From the NCBI RefSeq assembly GCF_910592395.1, contig NC_088324.1, forward strand, positions 5,236,953 through 5,300,952: 64,000 nt of DNA, written 5' to 3'. Below are positions 31,297 through 42,640 of the stretch, piece by piece; the stretch's first letter is position 1, and every line of letters starts with the position of its first letter. The DNA comes from Lineus longissimus (taxonomy: Eukaryota > Nemertea > Pilidiophora > Heteronemertea > Lineidae). The notes beneath the pieces are model-generated. The model had not been told where the DNA came from and did no database searches. It was given only the letters and a program-made list of their open reading frames with translations. The translations under genes were made by a program, and so were the position numbers.

Positions 31297-32110
31297 GTTT
31301 CAGCAGCACTGATAGATAGACTACATTATTTTTTTGAGAAGGTGTTTTGGACGATTTTGAAATTTACAGTGCACTTCGACAAATTTGTGACAGTTTTAAT
31401 TTTCGAAGATTCTAGGATTTTGCTCCTTGTTTCAATCATAGATACCATGGATATCTATCATAATACTTATGCGGATTAGCAAATATATATGCTTTAGAAT
31501 TATAGAATTGCGTAGACTACCCTATCATAGACATGGATAATCTAAACAAAACAATATTCAGTAGGATTGTGACATCACATAGTTATAGACTTGGATTATT
31601 AGTATCATATACAATGTACATTATTCAGTAGGATTAAAATATATATAATTCAGTAGGATAAGGATATATACTAAAGGATACAGAAAACAGACCAAAATCA
31701 CTTTGGTAGGAAACTCTTTATTATGCATGATCTCCAGCATATCTAGTTCTTTCCTGCATGCTCACTCATGATTATTAGCCATGTGCTCAATGTTTGTAAA
31801 TAATGCATCACCAGGGCTATAACCAATCAGATTCAAGCTGGTAACTTCAACTTCAAGGCTTTTCAACAGTGCTGTGTAAAAAAGTTCCTTAATCTCATAA
31901 CATAGACGATTTCTCAGGTTGATTTTAATACATCATGTTCCTATGTTATTCATAAGTGTCTGATATCAAATTCATTCAAATGTGTTTGATAGTGACAAAG
32001 AATTTTTTTAAAACATTGTGAAAATCCCAGGAGCTCTCTTCATGATAGTAACAGGCAGACATTTGCATGCTATCATCCCCTCCCACACTATTTATACTCC
32101 AGGTGCCCCT
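31297..32110. other. 3' non-coding end of the Kolobok-like element
   Basis: AT-rich with three ATTCAGTAGGAT motifs between about 31555 and 31665, and no ORF. The far end, CCAGGTGCCCCT, abuts the TTAA at 32111. Confidence 0.55.
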
Positions 32111-32640
32111 TTAAAGACACACTGTTACGAGATAGAATTGTGCTTGGGGTGAATGACAATCGTACCCGCAAACGACTGTTGCAAGAACGTGCTCTTACGC
32201 TTAAGAAGTGCATAGACATTTGCAGGAGCATGAAAACTTCAGCTTCTCAGTTGAAAAGCCTTAGTGGTGACAAAAATAAAGCTGACATAAATCGCGTTTC
32301 TAGTAAACCAAAAGGTCAAAAGTCTGCGAGTAGTCGAAACAAGTCTAGTTTCAGTTCATCTAAGCCTGACTTCTCGCGTGGAAAACGTGACATTGACTGT
32401 AAGTTCTGTGGTTACCATCATGTCAAGGATCGTGAGAAGTGTCCAGCATGAAAGAAAGAGTGTAATCTTTGTCATGGTCCAGATCATTTCTCAAAATGTT
32501 GTACGAATAAAGACAAGTCAAACTCTCATCGAACCTCTAGGCGTAGCAAGCCTAAACTTAACTTTGTTCAAGACGATTCCCAGTCTGATACAGACTCCGA
32601 GATCATTGGTAGTATAAGTTCTGTAGACAATACCAAGTCG
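32111..32640 (+). pseudogene. gag 3' part with two zinc knuckle-like motifs
   Basis: The gag frame resumes after the Kolobok-like insertion. It shows a Lys/Ser-rich linker and then two Cys/His clusters (CKFCGYHHVKDREKC and CNLCHGPDHFSKCC). A TGA at 32449-32451, between the two knuckles, interrupts the frame. Confidence 0.8.
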
Positions 32641-33520
32641 TGTGACAAGCAAATTTTTGCCAAATTTCTTGTCGACGATCAGCCCGTGAAATTTCAGATC
32701 GATTTTGGAGCGTCCGTGAATGCACTTCCGAGAAAGTACATTGCAGCCCGAGGTGTAGCGACCTGTTCAGTAAAAACTCTCAGAATGTGGAACAATTCTG
32801 AAATCAAGCCAATCGGAAAGTGTCGTGTTACTATCCGTAATCCTAAGACTAGGAAAAAGTACTCTGTTGAATTCGTCATTGTGAATGAACCGTTTGTGCC
32901 ATTACTTGGAGCTCAGGCTATACAACAAATGAAGTTGATCACCGTCAATACTGATAACTTTACTGTTGCTGCTGTGTCTGAGTCCAATCACCTCAAGGAT
33001 CCGTTGTTGCTAAAGTATAAGCAAGTGTTTTGTGGTGATGTTGGCACTCTGCCAGGTAAAGTCCACCTGGAGACTGATGGTTCAACTAGTCCGAAGATAT
33101 TGCCGCCGCGCAAGGTACCAGTCGCCATTAGGGACAAGTTTAATGTAAAACTCGATCATTTATGTGATGTGAAAGTGTTGGCCCCAGTAGATGAGCCTAC
33201 TGACATGGTTAGCCAATTTGTCGTTGCGACTAAGAAAAATGGCGATCTGAGAATCTGTACCGACCCTGGTCCGCTAAACCAGGCATTGAAAAGGGAACAC
33301 TATCAAATTCCTGTCATTGATGATGTACTCCCTGAACTTGCCAAAGCCCGAGTGTTCTCAAAGTTTGATCTTAAAAATGGCTATTGGCACTGTGAACTTG
33401 ACCCTGAAAGCAGCCTGTTAACTACTTTCAGACCCCCAGAGGCCGTTACCGTTGGCTTCGTTTACCGTTTGGACTCAGTTGCTCGTCTGAAATTTTTCAG
33501 AAGCGTTTGTCGCAAGCCCT
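32641..33520 (+). pseudogene. Protease and N-terminal reverse transcriptase of the Gypsy element
   Basis: The protease-like segment has DFGASVNALP in place of the usual D-T/S-G motif, followed by a typical hydrophobic VPLLGAQAI strand. RT blocks follow (PPRKVPVAIR, FVVATKKNGDLRICTDP, FSKFDLKNGYWHCEL). The frame is lost by a one-base shift at about 33430, just after LLTTFR. Confidence 0.85.
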
Positions 33521-34268
33521 AGCTGGGCTACCCGGTGTCTACTGTATACATGATGACATTTTCGTCTGTGGGTTTGGTGAAACCGACGAAATAGCGTACG
33601 CCGATCATGATGTTACTTTGGAGAAGTTTCTCCAGCGCTGTGTTGAGAACAGAATTTTGCTGAATTTGCCTAAGACTGAACTTAGGAAATCTGAGATCAT
33701 CTTTATGGGACATCGTGTCACTAAGGATGGACTCATGATGGACCCCAACAAGGTCAAAGCTGTTCTGGAGTTAGACAAGCCGGATGGAGTTGAGTCGATG
33801 CGCCGCTTTCTTGGATTCGTCAATTATCTTGCGAAATTTCTGCCAATGTTGTCCGATGTTCTAGAACCTCTTAGAAAGTTGACTCTTAAGGAAACGCAGT
33901 GGTCGTGGACTGAAGTCCATGACAAAGCTTTCGCTGAAGTGAAGCGTCTTGTTACGATACACCCTGTCCTAGTGTATTACAATCCTAAGCTGCCTCTTGT
34001 GATTCAAGGAGACGCGGGTGAGAAAGGTTTAGGATGTGTTCTTCTCCAAGAAGGCCGTCCGTTAGCATATGCAAGCTGTGCACTAACGTTAACAGAGACT
34101 AGGTATGCTCAGATTGAGAAAGAGATGCTTGCGGTTGTGTTTGCCCTAAAAAAATTCAACCAGTACACGTTTGGCGAATTTACAACCATACTTAGTGACC
34201 ACAAACCTTTAGAAAGCATCCTAAAGAAGCCCCTAGTGAGAGCCCCGCGAAGGCTCCAAGGCCAGAGA
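33440..34268 (+). pseudogene. C-terminal reverse transcriptase and RNase H of the Gypsy element
   Basis: The shifted frame contains the RT active-site strand YCIHDDIFV, the thumb (FMGHRVTKDGL, RRFLGFVNYLAKFLP), and RNase H beginning VIQGDAGEKGLGCVLLQEG with YAQIEKEMLAVVFAL and LSDHKPLESI. It breaks at about 34262, where RNase H is joined directly to the integrase zinc-finger region. The end of RNase H and the intervening linker have been deleted. Confidence 0.87.
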
Positions 34269-34269
34269 A

Positions 34270-35300
34270 GCACTGTACTGGCCAAGGATGACCAGTGAAC
34301 TGAAAGAATACATTCAGTCTTGTGAGATATGTCGTGAATTTGAGAGCTGTCAGCAGAAAGAGACACTACAGAGTCACGAGTTGCCATCACGACCTTGGGA
34401 AAGGGTTGGATGTGATTTGTTCGAATGGTACAACAAAGACTATCTAATAACTGTAGACTATTTTAGCAATTTCTGGGAAATTGATAGACTTCGTTCTACT
34501 TCTAGTGCAGCAGTTATCCGAAAGCTCAAAGCGCATTTCGCACGCTATGGTTGTCCGGAAGAAGTTGTGAGTGACAACGGTGGACAATTTGTCTCTGCAG
34601 AATTTGCTAGTTTTGCTCTAAAATGGGATTTTGATCATGTCAAGATTAGCCCGCGTCACAGTCAGTCCAATGGTAAGGTGGAATCCGCTGTAAAAGCCAC
34701 CAAGAGGACATTGCGCAAGGCTATAAAGTCTGGCACTGACCAGTATCTCGCTGTGTTGGAGACGCTCCTACACAAGGTTTGGATTGCAGTCCCTCTCAGA
34801 GAATGTTCAATCGTAGAACACGTACATTGTTGCCCATGACGTCAACAATGTTGCAATGTAAACCAGTGGACTCCGATATTCGTGAGAAAATGGCCGAAGG
34901 ACAAGCCCGTCAGGCCAAGTATTACAACCGCGCAGCTAAAGATCTGACAAGGCTACAGGATGGAGACGTTGTTCGGATGAAACCGTACAAAAAGGGAGAC
35001 AAGAGTTGGAAAAAGGGTGTCGTACAGTCAGGAGATGGAAATCGTTCTTACAAGGTCGAAACTGATACGGGAGTTTTCTGTAGAAATCGAGTAGATCTGC
35101 ATAAAACATCCGAAGCGCCGCTTAGTTTGTCACAACAGTTCGAAGAGATTCAGGATGATGTTATTCTGACACCGGAAATCGATGTGTCTCAGTCTAGTTC
35201 TGATAATTCCGAAAGTGTTGTGCCTGACCCTGTTGTAGAGCCTCGCCGCTCCACAAGAGTGAGGCAAAGACCCGCTAAGTTCCATGATTACATGATGTGA
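34270..35300 (+). pseudogene. Integrase and C-terminal tail of the Gypsy element
   Basis: The integrase begins inside its H2C2 region (only SCEIC of the finger remains). The catalytic core follows with CDLFEWYNKDYL, VVSDNGGQF and SNGKVESAVK, so all three acids are present. A frameshift near 34780 moves the rest into another frame (SPSQRMFNRRTR, then RLQDGDVVRMKPY), ending at TGA 35298-35300. No chromodomain is seen. Confidence 0.87.
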
Positions 35301-35731
35301 GAAAATGAAGTGAAGTGCTAGTAACCTCTCCTTCATAAGAATGGTTTATGCTCTGAATACGAGAGTGTTAAAAGTGAAAGGTCCAAAGCATGAGACAATT
35401 TCGATGGTTTTCTGTTATAGACAATAGACAGAAACATTTATGCGCATTATTAGCCAGTTTTCATTATTCATATGTACCGTACAGTTAGCACAATCATTGC
35501 TCATTCTTTTGTCCATGTGTATTTCAAAGTGTCATTCTGTTTGATATTTGTCACAGCCACAGTATTTGTTTTGACAAGTTTAGTCAAGTTTTTTTATGTT
35601 TCTTATTTGAGGTAGTAATCCAAGTTTAGATTATTATTAGTCTGCACAATAGGACTCTTGGACTGTTTAGTTTTGTATGTGCAGTTTTATGTGTTTGATT
35701 TGATTTGGATGGTATCATTTAAGGGAAAGGA
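35301..35731. other. Non-coding end of the Gypsy element with polypurine tract
   Basis: No ORF is present. AAGGGAAAGGA directly before the 3' LTR is a good polypurine tract. Confidence 0.6.
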
Positions 35732-35893
35732 TGTTACAATATGCGTTATATTGTCTTTTGAATGTTCGCGCGCCTATGGTCACATGACCTCCCAAGATTC
35801 TTTGTGTAACTAAGATGGCTCCTGAATACAGATTGTTCTCGCAACGCCCGTCTTTATTGTCTTTGTAAAACATAAGAATCACCACTTGAAACA
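35732..35893 (+). repeat. 3' LTR
   Basis: Pairs with the LTR at 27172-27336. It ends CTTGAAACA exactly where duplicated unit A begins. Confidence 0.93.
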
Positions 35894-36661
35894 TACACCC
35901 CCTAGCATTTTGCCTACCCAGTCGGTCGGATTCATAAGTAAATGTCACCGACACTGCCTTTTTGGGTCACTGCGCAAAAACTACTGGGCCGATTTCTTGA
36001 ATACTGTGGCATCTCGGCTGGTGGAGTTTGGACTTGGAGGCGCCTCTTGACCTTGTTCTTTGGTCGCTTCCTTCTTGGTGCAGTTCACAAAATACACATC
36101 ATGACATGCCCATGGAATAAAATTAATGAATTTCTAAACAATGAACTTCCAATCCATTGCTCATGGGTTTCCATGATGCGACGTCCATGAGAAAAGTAAA
36201 GCCCGGTTAAACCCCCTACCATGGTGGTTACAAAGCTAGCTTATTTTGTGCCATTTCTTTCCAGAGGAAGACCAGAGACATTTACAAAGAACTTGCCAAG
36301 AAGGATGACTTTGATGGTTAGAACTTTGAAGAAATGTAAGTACATTGATTGACATAGTTGATAAAATGTGACTTTGTCGGACTCGAGGGCAAGTTGTACT
36401 GCCTTGCATCTGGTTGAAATGGATTTGAGGCATACAGGAAAGGGATGAATGTATTGATTTTCGGTTTGTTTCTGTTTCATTTAGTGATTCTATTCTATCA
36501 GGATTAGGATTAGGAATGATGCTGGTGAAGACCCTGCTGAATACCAACACAATTTATCTTAACAAATGGTGGCAATGGCAGATAGACTAGTGTGTGAGAA
36601 TGAATCGCAGTTACGAATGATGTCAATGTTGAATAAATACCAACAAATTCATCCTAACATA

Positions 36662-38874
36662 CTGGATATCCTCACCTCCAAGACACACAATGCTCGGGAT
36701 GTACTTCTGTACATTAAAAAAGGCCCACGATAGGAGGCTAACATGTATCCAGCTGGTATTAGAAACACCCATTCCTTTGATTGATGGGTCATCGGAAATC
36801 ATCTAGGCCTAATCATGTTGAGCATTCACTCTATTAAAGATCAGTTTTCATGGCTTGAAGATCGATAGCATCACGCCAATGAAGTGGAATCCCGTTCTGT
36901 AATTCAATGGGCATCGACGACACGACCTTCATTATTAACCGTTTAAAAGCAAAGTATTGGGATGAACACAAATTGTCATTGTCATTGGGAAATGAAGATC
37001 CTCATGAAGATTATCACGAACCGAGCATTGCCACGAACCGAGCAAGGGAAGGAGGAAGACGTTATGGAGCCGCAGCCTGCCCCTAAACGCCGTCGGCACT
37101 ATTCATTAAATGAAAAGGTCAAACTGCTCACAGATTTTAGACTCCTCCAGGCAAATAATGAAAATGTTTCAGCTTCTGCATTTCCAAAAGACAACAACTT
37201 ATCACGGTATACGTTCTTTGGTTGGTTAAACGATGAGGGGGTTATCCTCCAGCATCAAGAGGACTCAAAGAGAAGAGGAACTGAGCAAGCGTGCTTTGAG
37301 AGAGGAATAGGTTAGTGTAATTCCTTACCGATTTTTGCTATAATGTTTCTTCAATTTTGCTTGAGATCCTTTAGCATTGAAAATTGCGATGCGACACCGC
37401 TTAATTCATGCCGTTTGCCTTCTGTACTTTCAGGGCTATTTCCGGGATGGACCGCCAAGCGGTTATTTTCCGTGAGCAGCCGACACTTTCCGTTTTCACC
37501 GCATCTAACGGATGGCGTTTAGGTTTCCTTAAAAGACACGGCATTACATGCCGACGGAAAACCAAGGATGACAAGCAACTTCCGGAACATGCTGATGAGG
37601 TGGTGACCAACTTTAGGAATGCATTCCACAACACAGTTTGAGATACCGCACCATCTTTCATTGCAAACCTAGACGAGACATTCGCTCTTTTCGACGCATT
37701 GCCGAATTACACATACGATACAAAAGGCAATCGCCAAGTCAACATAAATTCATCGCGTGGGAATACACGCCTTGGATGTAGCGTAACCTTTGGCATAACC
37801 AGCAATGGAAAGAAGATGCCATGCCACATTACCTTTAAAACACCAACAATTGCTGCAAGGGAAGAGTTAAGAGCTAATCCACCGCCAAATGTCCATATCG
37901 CTCACACCGAAACTGGTTGGGTCAGGACTCAAGTCTTGCTGGATCTCATCGAGGAGATTGTAATACCATTTGTTGGGGTTGACGTACCGTATATCCATCT
38001 GTGGGACAGGGCACGCGTACACCTGAATGATGATGTCGCCATGCGAGTGGTTGAGATAGGTGGTATCATTGAACTGATACCTCCCCAATGTACTCCGCTT
38101 TTACAGCCTCTCGATTTGACTGTCATGGGAAGTTTTAAAAGTAAGCTCCGTTCCAATTGGCACGCATGGAAGGAGGCGGACACCGTTGATGGACAGTGCC
38201 CGCCCATTAGCCACCTTGATGTTGCACGATTGATTGGGGCAGCATGGGATGAAGTTCCCCTGAATGTCGTAATCAGCGGATTTCTCGCCGCCGGTATATT
38301 GGGTGATGGCAATGATGAAGATGGCGATGGTAACGGAGCACATGAAGTAGAAGCCAACGATGACGAGGAGGGTGATGGCCTTGAATATCTTCCAGTGATG
38401 GAGCAAGATCAGTGACATTTGAAATAATAACTAGGATTTTTCTCCATTTTTGGAGGGGGTGTTCCTTTGTCATGTATGCTACTTATACTGTCCAGCGCGC
38501 AAACCTAAAGAACAACAATACCAGAGTTATTCTTTCCATTGTGTTGTATTAATAAAATCGGTTATTAAAATTTCTCGTCAAGAATATTCGTCAAGGTTTT
38601 TTGAGTGTAGTAGTTTTTAAAACACCCCGTATAATCCTTGGGGCACACGTGTCTCTTCACCACTACACAGGGAACGCTAAGTGTTACCCTTTATTACTCT
38701 GTGGTCGATCCATTTCCTCTCTATTGATAGGGGCTGGTCTACTGGCTATATTCGCATGCAAATCGCGGGCCGGGCCGGTGCTTTAATACGCCCTGCATAA
38801 ACCCTTCACCCATTGTACCTCTCAATGTACACTGTGCTAAAACCTGGCTATGTCTTGGAGGTGAGGATATCCAG
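36662..38874 (+). mobile_element. pogo-type transposon, 2,213 bp, TA target site
   Basis: The perfect inverted repeats CTGGATATCCTCACCTCCAA... (36662-36685) and the complement (38851-38874) are flanked by TA at 36660-36661 and 38875-38876. The corresponding place in unit B (45273-45274) has a single TA and no insert, an exact empty site. A pogo-type transposase lies inside. Confidence 0.97.
36962..38415 (+). pseudogene. pogo/Tigger-type transposase (copy 2)
   Basis: The N-terminal block (to a GTTAGT donor at 37311) contains a CENP-B/psq-like helix-turn-helix (RRRHYSLNEKVKLLTDFR ... YTFFGWL) and appears to shift frame near 37270. After TGTACTTTCAG, the block from 37434 carries the second DNA-binding half (FTASNGWRLGFLKRHGI). 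It continues to an in-frame TGA at 37639-37641, then the DDE_1 core: NLDETFALFD, LWDRARVHL and TPLLQPLDLTVMGSFK supply the three Asp. An acidic tail ends at TGA 38413-38415. The stop and the probable shift make it inactive. Unlike copy 1 it has no intron within the catalytic core. Confidence 0.85.
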
Positions 38875-39399
38875 TATGTGACGTCGATCACTGGTCAAGT
38901 GCGGTGCTGTGCTAAACCAGTGTGAACTCTTTTAAGTGCGGTTCTGTGCTAAAAAGAGAGTTGCACATCGCAGTGTGTTTTGCGTTGTATTTTTTTCAAC
39001 ATTCACTTCAATCCTTTGATGAATTGATCCATGTTGTAGTTATCACTGATGATATGATTCAATCAAGGCGACTGGGCCTCAATCAAAGATTTATTTCAGC
39101 AGTATTAGGTACAATGAAATTACCATCCCATGTTGGGATCAAATACTTTTCAGCAATACTAATACCCTTTGATTCAATTCAAAATAAGTTTTTCACCTGT
39201 GCACAATGCAGATCCACAGTTAGAATGTTTCAAAACTGTGTGTAATTTCATTGGTTTTATCTCACCAATTGTGTCGTCAAAGCAATGATATCCCTACCAG
39301 AACAGCACACTAAGTTTAACATTTATTTTAATGTCATCACACAAACTCCAATTAATGTCAGATCAGTGATTGCAATCCTTTGCCAAATTAAATGTGCAT

Positions 39400-39543
39400 G
39401 ATAATGAATTAAGAATTGGATCTGACCAAAATTCACTGTCACAGAGGTCATGTGACCTAGGGCATAACGTGTACAAAGTTTCGAGTTCATCATAGCACCA
39501 GCGGTTAAGAAACGTGCCACAGGATGAGACGACGGACACCGGG
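39400..39543. repeat. Fragment of the Helitron/HINE-like family
   Basis: The words CACAGAGGTCATGTGACCT, GGTTAAGAAACGTGCCACA and GACGACGGACACC match the style of the element at 8.7-9.6 kb (AGTTAAGAAACGTGCCA, GGACGACGGACG). Only a short piece without the terminal hairpin is present, in unit A only. Confidence 0.55.
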
Positions 39544-40886
39544 CTTTATAGACTCCCCTGACGATTAGCCAAAACATGTGTTAGTACAGACATGAGACTG
39601 GCACTGTAAACCCTGAAATTTTTTTGAGAAAGTTTCAAAACGAGTGAATCGAGGGAAAATTCAACCTCTATTTTTATTTACTTTTAAAATTAATTGCCTC
39701 ATTTCTCAGGTTTAATTCTGCCACCAACAAGGACGTCACCCAGCGCATCATCATGGCTGTGATTGATGTCAGTGGGAAAGGTGACTTTCCACATTTGCAT
39801 ATTGAAGGTAGGTTTTTGTATTTCAACACCAGTAACATGAGTAAGCAGAAAAAGTTCTTCAAAAAAATACAGTTTCACGTTTGTGAATGCTACAGCTGTG
39901 ATTCAGTCTTCTAGAAACAACTGTGAAACAAGACAACTACTTGTACCCACTGCTGGTCCTTCTCAAAAACAATATTCTCACAACCAGGCAATTCCTGATT
40001 TTTGTACAATGTACATGTAGTTCAGTTAAATCACTTTGATTTTGAATATCTTGCCAGGCGATTATTGCTAGAATAGAAATGCCTGACGATGAAAAGATTT
40101 GAGTGTTGTTGGTGACATGATGATGCGAGATAAGGCGCAAGAGGCTACTTTTGCAAGTCCTGGACTATTCTACTATTTATTACAAATTGAATAACATTTG
40201 CACTTTGCTGACACCTGCAAAAAGTTCCATTGTTGCTCCTTTGTAATTGATACGAATATCGTTACAGAGGTATTAAGGATCTACTTGTTTTCCCTTGTAT
40301 TTTGCAGAAGTGTGAACAACTCAAAAGAGCTCTGCCAGCAAGCGGTTGGGACGAAGAAGGAGTAAGGAAAGCGGAAGGAATCATGGCCCCCGAATTCATG
40401 AGTTCCGAAGAAAGTGACGTTGAAATTAGTGATAAGACGGGGATTGAAACTAATGTTTTTGTTGTTAAACGCCTCAAGTGGGAGTCGAAAAAAATGCGTA
40501 GCATAAAAAAGAAGTTGCGCAAAATCTGTGATGAGTCACGTTCTGCAAGACAAACAACGATGATGACAACAAGAGTGCGAGACAGGATATATTCAAATCG
40601 GCCAGCTCCTGCAGCTGTTCATGCCCTAAACTGGACTGTGTGCGTTCGGCCGAGAAACGACCAACCAACCTCGAAGAGCAGCAGTAATCCCTTTTGCTTT
40701 GGTGTGGCGTACGTTGTGATTGTCCGTTACCTGGGCACAATTTGTTTACTGTTAGGGCTATTGAGTCTAATCTTGGTGCACATGTACACATGTATCTTTA
40801 TGTATTGTCACCTTCGAGACCAATTTCTGTCCGGTCAAATTTTCAGTTTGCCCATAAGGTGGCTAAGACCAAATCTAAACTGCTGA

Positions 40887-42379
40887 CTTACAATTGTTTA
40901 CATGTAATATGGCTTAGGAAGATTACCTTGACCCTCTTGGTGCAGCAAAGGATACATCACATTTCATACCAACTTTGGTTTGACATTTGTACTATATACA
41001 TATGTAGCATATGTTTCTTAACCAGGATTAATTCCTTAACCAGGATAAAATCCGAAGTGGTGTGACGTCAAGAGCACTTGATTGCCTAATGAGCTCAGCT
41101 GGTTTTGAAAATCCGACCGTGACGGACCTGCTGTTGGGAGCTCTGGTGTTCGGCATATTTGGTTTCGAAATCAGCGCTATTATTGTGGATTGTGCACTAT
41201 AGTAGTACATGCACTTGGCTCAGTGAGTTAGTGTATAGCCGGGGAGTAACCCTTCTTGGCGAGGGTAGGCTCAAGGCTGCCGGAATGCCTGATTCGTCAG
41301 GATGGCCGAGGTGATAAGCCGGGCGTGACCTTGTTGGACAAGGGGGCCAGGCGGTCGGAATGTTTGATTCGTCAAGATGGCCGAGCTGATAAGCTAGAGG
41401 ACCGACTCTCGAAAGTGCAAATCACGGGTTATCCTGTTTGGTCGGGATATGCCCGAGGGCAGGCCATGCTAGGTTTGCCCAGATGAGACAAAAGAAAGTA
41501 GAATGGTAGCACGGGCGCTGTTTGAGCTTGTGCAGAGTAATGTTGAATAAGTCATTGAGGAACCAAGGTGGGGAGTTGTCAGCACTGGCCGCCTTTGGGA
41601 AATAAGTTTTGTGACCGCAATGGGCGTTTTGATAAAGTGAAGTAGGAAGTTGATGGCGCTGAACCGAGTGGGTTGTTTAGTTATATGTATATGTATGTTT
41701 CCGTACATCAAGTGAGTATACCATTATCGAGCTTAGTGCATAATGTTGCAGTGCATTTACATGTATGTTCAAGACTAACGGGTTTTTGGTTATAGACATA
41801 CCGGGGCCAACTCGGTCAGGCACGGAAAGTTGGTGCCCCTTTTAAGAAATACGTGTCGATTGTGTGACTGCGAGGTTGGTCGGGCTCTAGGCGGTGTGTT
41901 TTTATGTGGTTAGAAGGAAGGTAACCAAGCCGTAGCTATTCTATTGTTAGGCTGGATTCGGTTATGATTTTGACAGAGTCGTTTCATTGTCTCGTCGGAT
42001 TAGTAGTTAGTGGTTTTTGGTAAACAGGTTTCATGTTGTTGTTTATGGAAGTTGGAATAGTTAACAATCTTAGGGGGTTTATTTATGTGGTTGATAGCCC
42101 ATGCTATTTTTACTGATGTGATGGGGGATAAAGTGGTCGGCTGTAGTACTGGTTCACTGGACGTGAACGTCATTTTGGGCGGGGTAAGCGGGTCAGGCAA
42201 CAGGTGTATTTAGTGGGAATGACATTCTATTGTTAGGAATGTAATGAGTTCTGTAAGTTTCCTGAGGTTTTTTACATATATGTCTCAAGGAAATCAGGTT
42301 TAGTAGTTTTAGGGCGTGCACCACCGGCCTTGGAACTTTAAGGATTGCATATTTGGGTGAGGCCGTTGGTTAAAATTGT
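40887..42379. other. Unit A interior without a supported gene
   Basis: Short open frames here are not convincing. Around 41283 and 41357 an imperfect 75-bp direct repeat (GATTCGTCAGGATGGCCGAG) is visible. The segment is shared almost unchanged with unit B (47118-48611). Confidence 0.45.
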
Positions 42380-42438
42380 GTGAACACGTCGGGTTCTGCA
42401 CACTCGCTTGTTGGTTTCGGTGGGATCATGTTGTCTCC

Positions 42439-42640
42439 GAAGTGTTGGTTGTTAGAGGGTCACTCCCTGTTGGGGGCAGATACGCTGCCTGCAATAAAGA
42501 GGTTCAAAAGTTTGAATCCTGATGAATTCGCTCGGGCCCTGGAGTTGTTGGCCAGTATTACGGAAAAACACCTGCTGCATTCATATGCGAAGGATGAGTT
42601 GGAGAGAGAGGCAGTGGCGCTCATGGGTCAGGAGGCATCG
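42439..42640 (+). CDS. Exon of a Gag-like gene, copy A
   Basis: The frame reads GHSLLGADTLPAIKRFKSLN ... ITEKHLLHSYAKDELEREAV and ends at GCATCG|GTGAGT. The left boundary is uncertain. The same exon occurs in unit B (interrupted by a TAA) and in the third partial copy (open to 50051). Its phase-0 end fits the exon starting at 50478. Confidence 0.5.

Larger units (their letters stand above)
27961..32110 (+). mobile_element. Kolobok-like DNA transposon, 4,150 bp, with TTAA duplication
   Basis: TTAA occurs at both edges (27957-27960 and 32111-32114), and the host gag frame is exactly continuous across one TTAA, which fixes the boundaries. The ends begin AGGG and finish CCCT, with little further inverted similarity. 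Inside are a 612-codon transposase-like ORF and a 205-codon ORF on the same strand, both open. TTAA sites are used by Kolobok and piggyBac; the protein is not piggyBac-like and resembles Kolobok-type proteins. The superfamily name is moderately certain. Confidence 0.8.
27172..35893 (+). mobile_element. Degenerate Ty3/Gypsy LTR retrotransposon
   Basis: Two short LTRs (27172-27336 and 35732-35893, both TGTTACAATATGCG ... CTTGAAACA) bracket gag, protease, RT, RNase H and integrase blocks in Ty3/Gypsy order. A TGGTGACAGC primer-site-like sequence follows the left LTR, and the purine run AAGGGAAAGGA precedes the right one. The interior is interrupted by a 4,150-bp Kolobok-like element; without it the element is about 4.57 kb. 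It is inactive, with a stop, frameshifts and an internal deletion. No five-base target duplication matches: CAGCC is on the left and TACAC on the right. Confidence 0.93.
36265..40886 (+). pseudogene. Unidentified multi-exon gene, copy A
   Basis: Exons 36265-36335, 39710-39807 and from 40308 are seen, with GT-AG borders and matching phases. The first reads RKTRDIYKELAKKDDFD and then a TAG, where copy B has a Tyr codon. The second reads NKDVTQRIIMAVIDVSGKG. The exon present in copy B at 46105-46214 has been almost wholly deleted here. The last block (KCEQLKRALPASGWDEEGV ... SSEESDVEISDKTG ... RLKWESKKMRSIKKKLRKI) is charged, and its open frame runs to 40886, although the true end is uncertain. 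I do not recognise a domain. Similar proteins occur in invertebrate repeats, so a transposon origin is likely but unproven. Confidence 0.6.

Noticed and set aside
41256-41486. ORF with repeated GECLIRQDG-like segments (and its copy in unit B)
   Set aside because: It arises from a 75-bp imperfect nucleotide repeat. No splice context or known domain was found, and conservation between A and B only reflects recent duplication.
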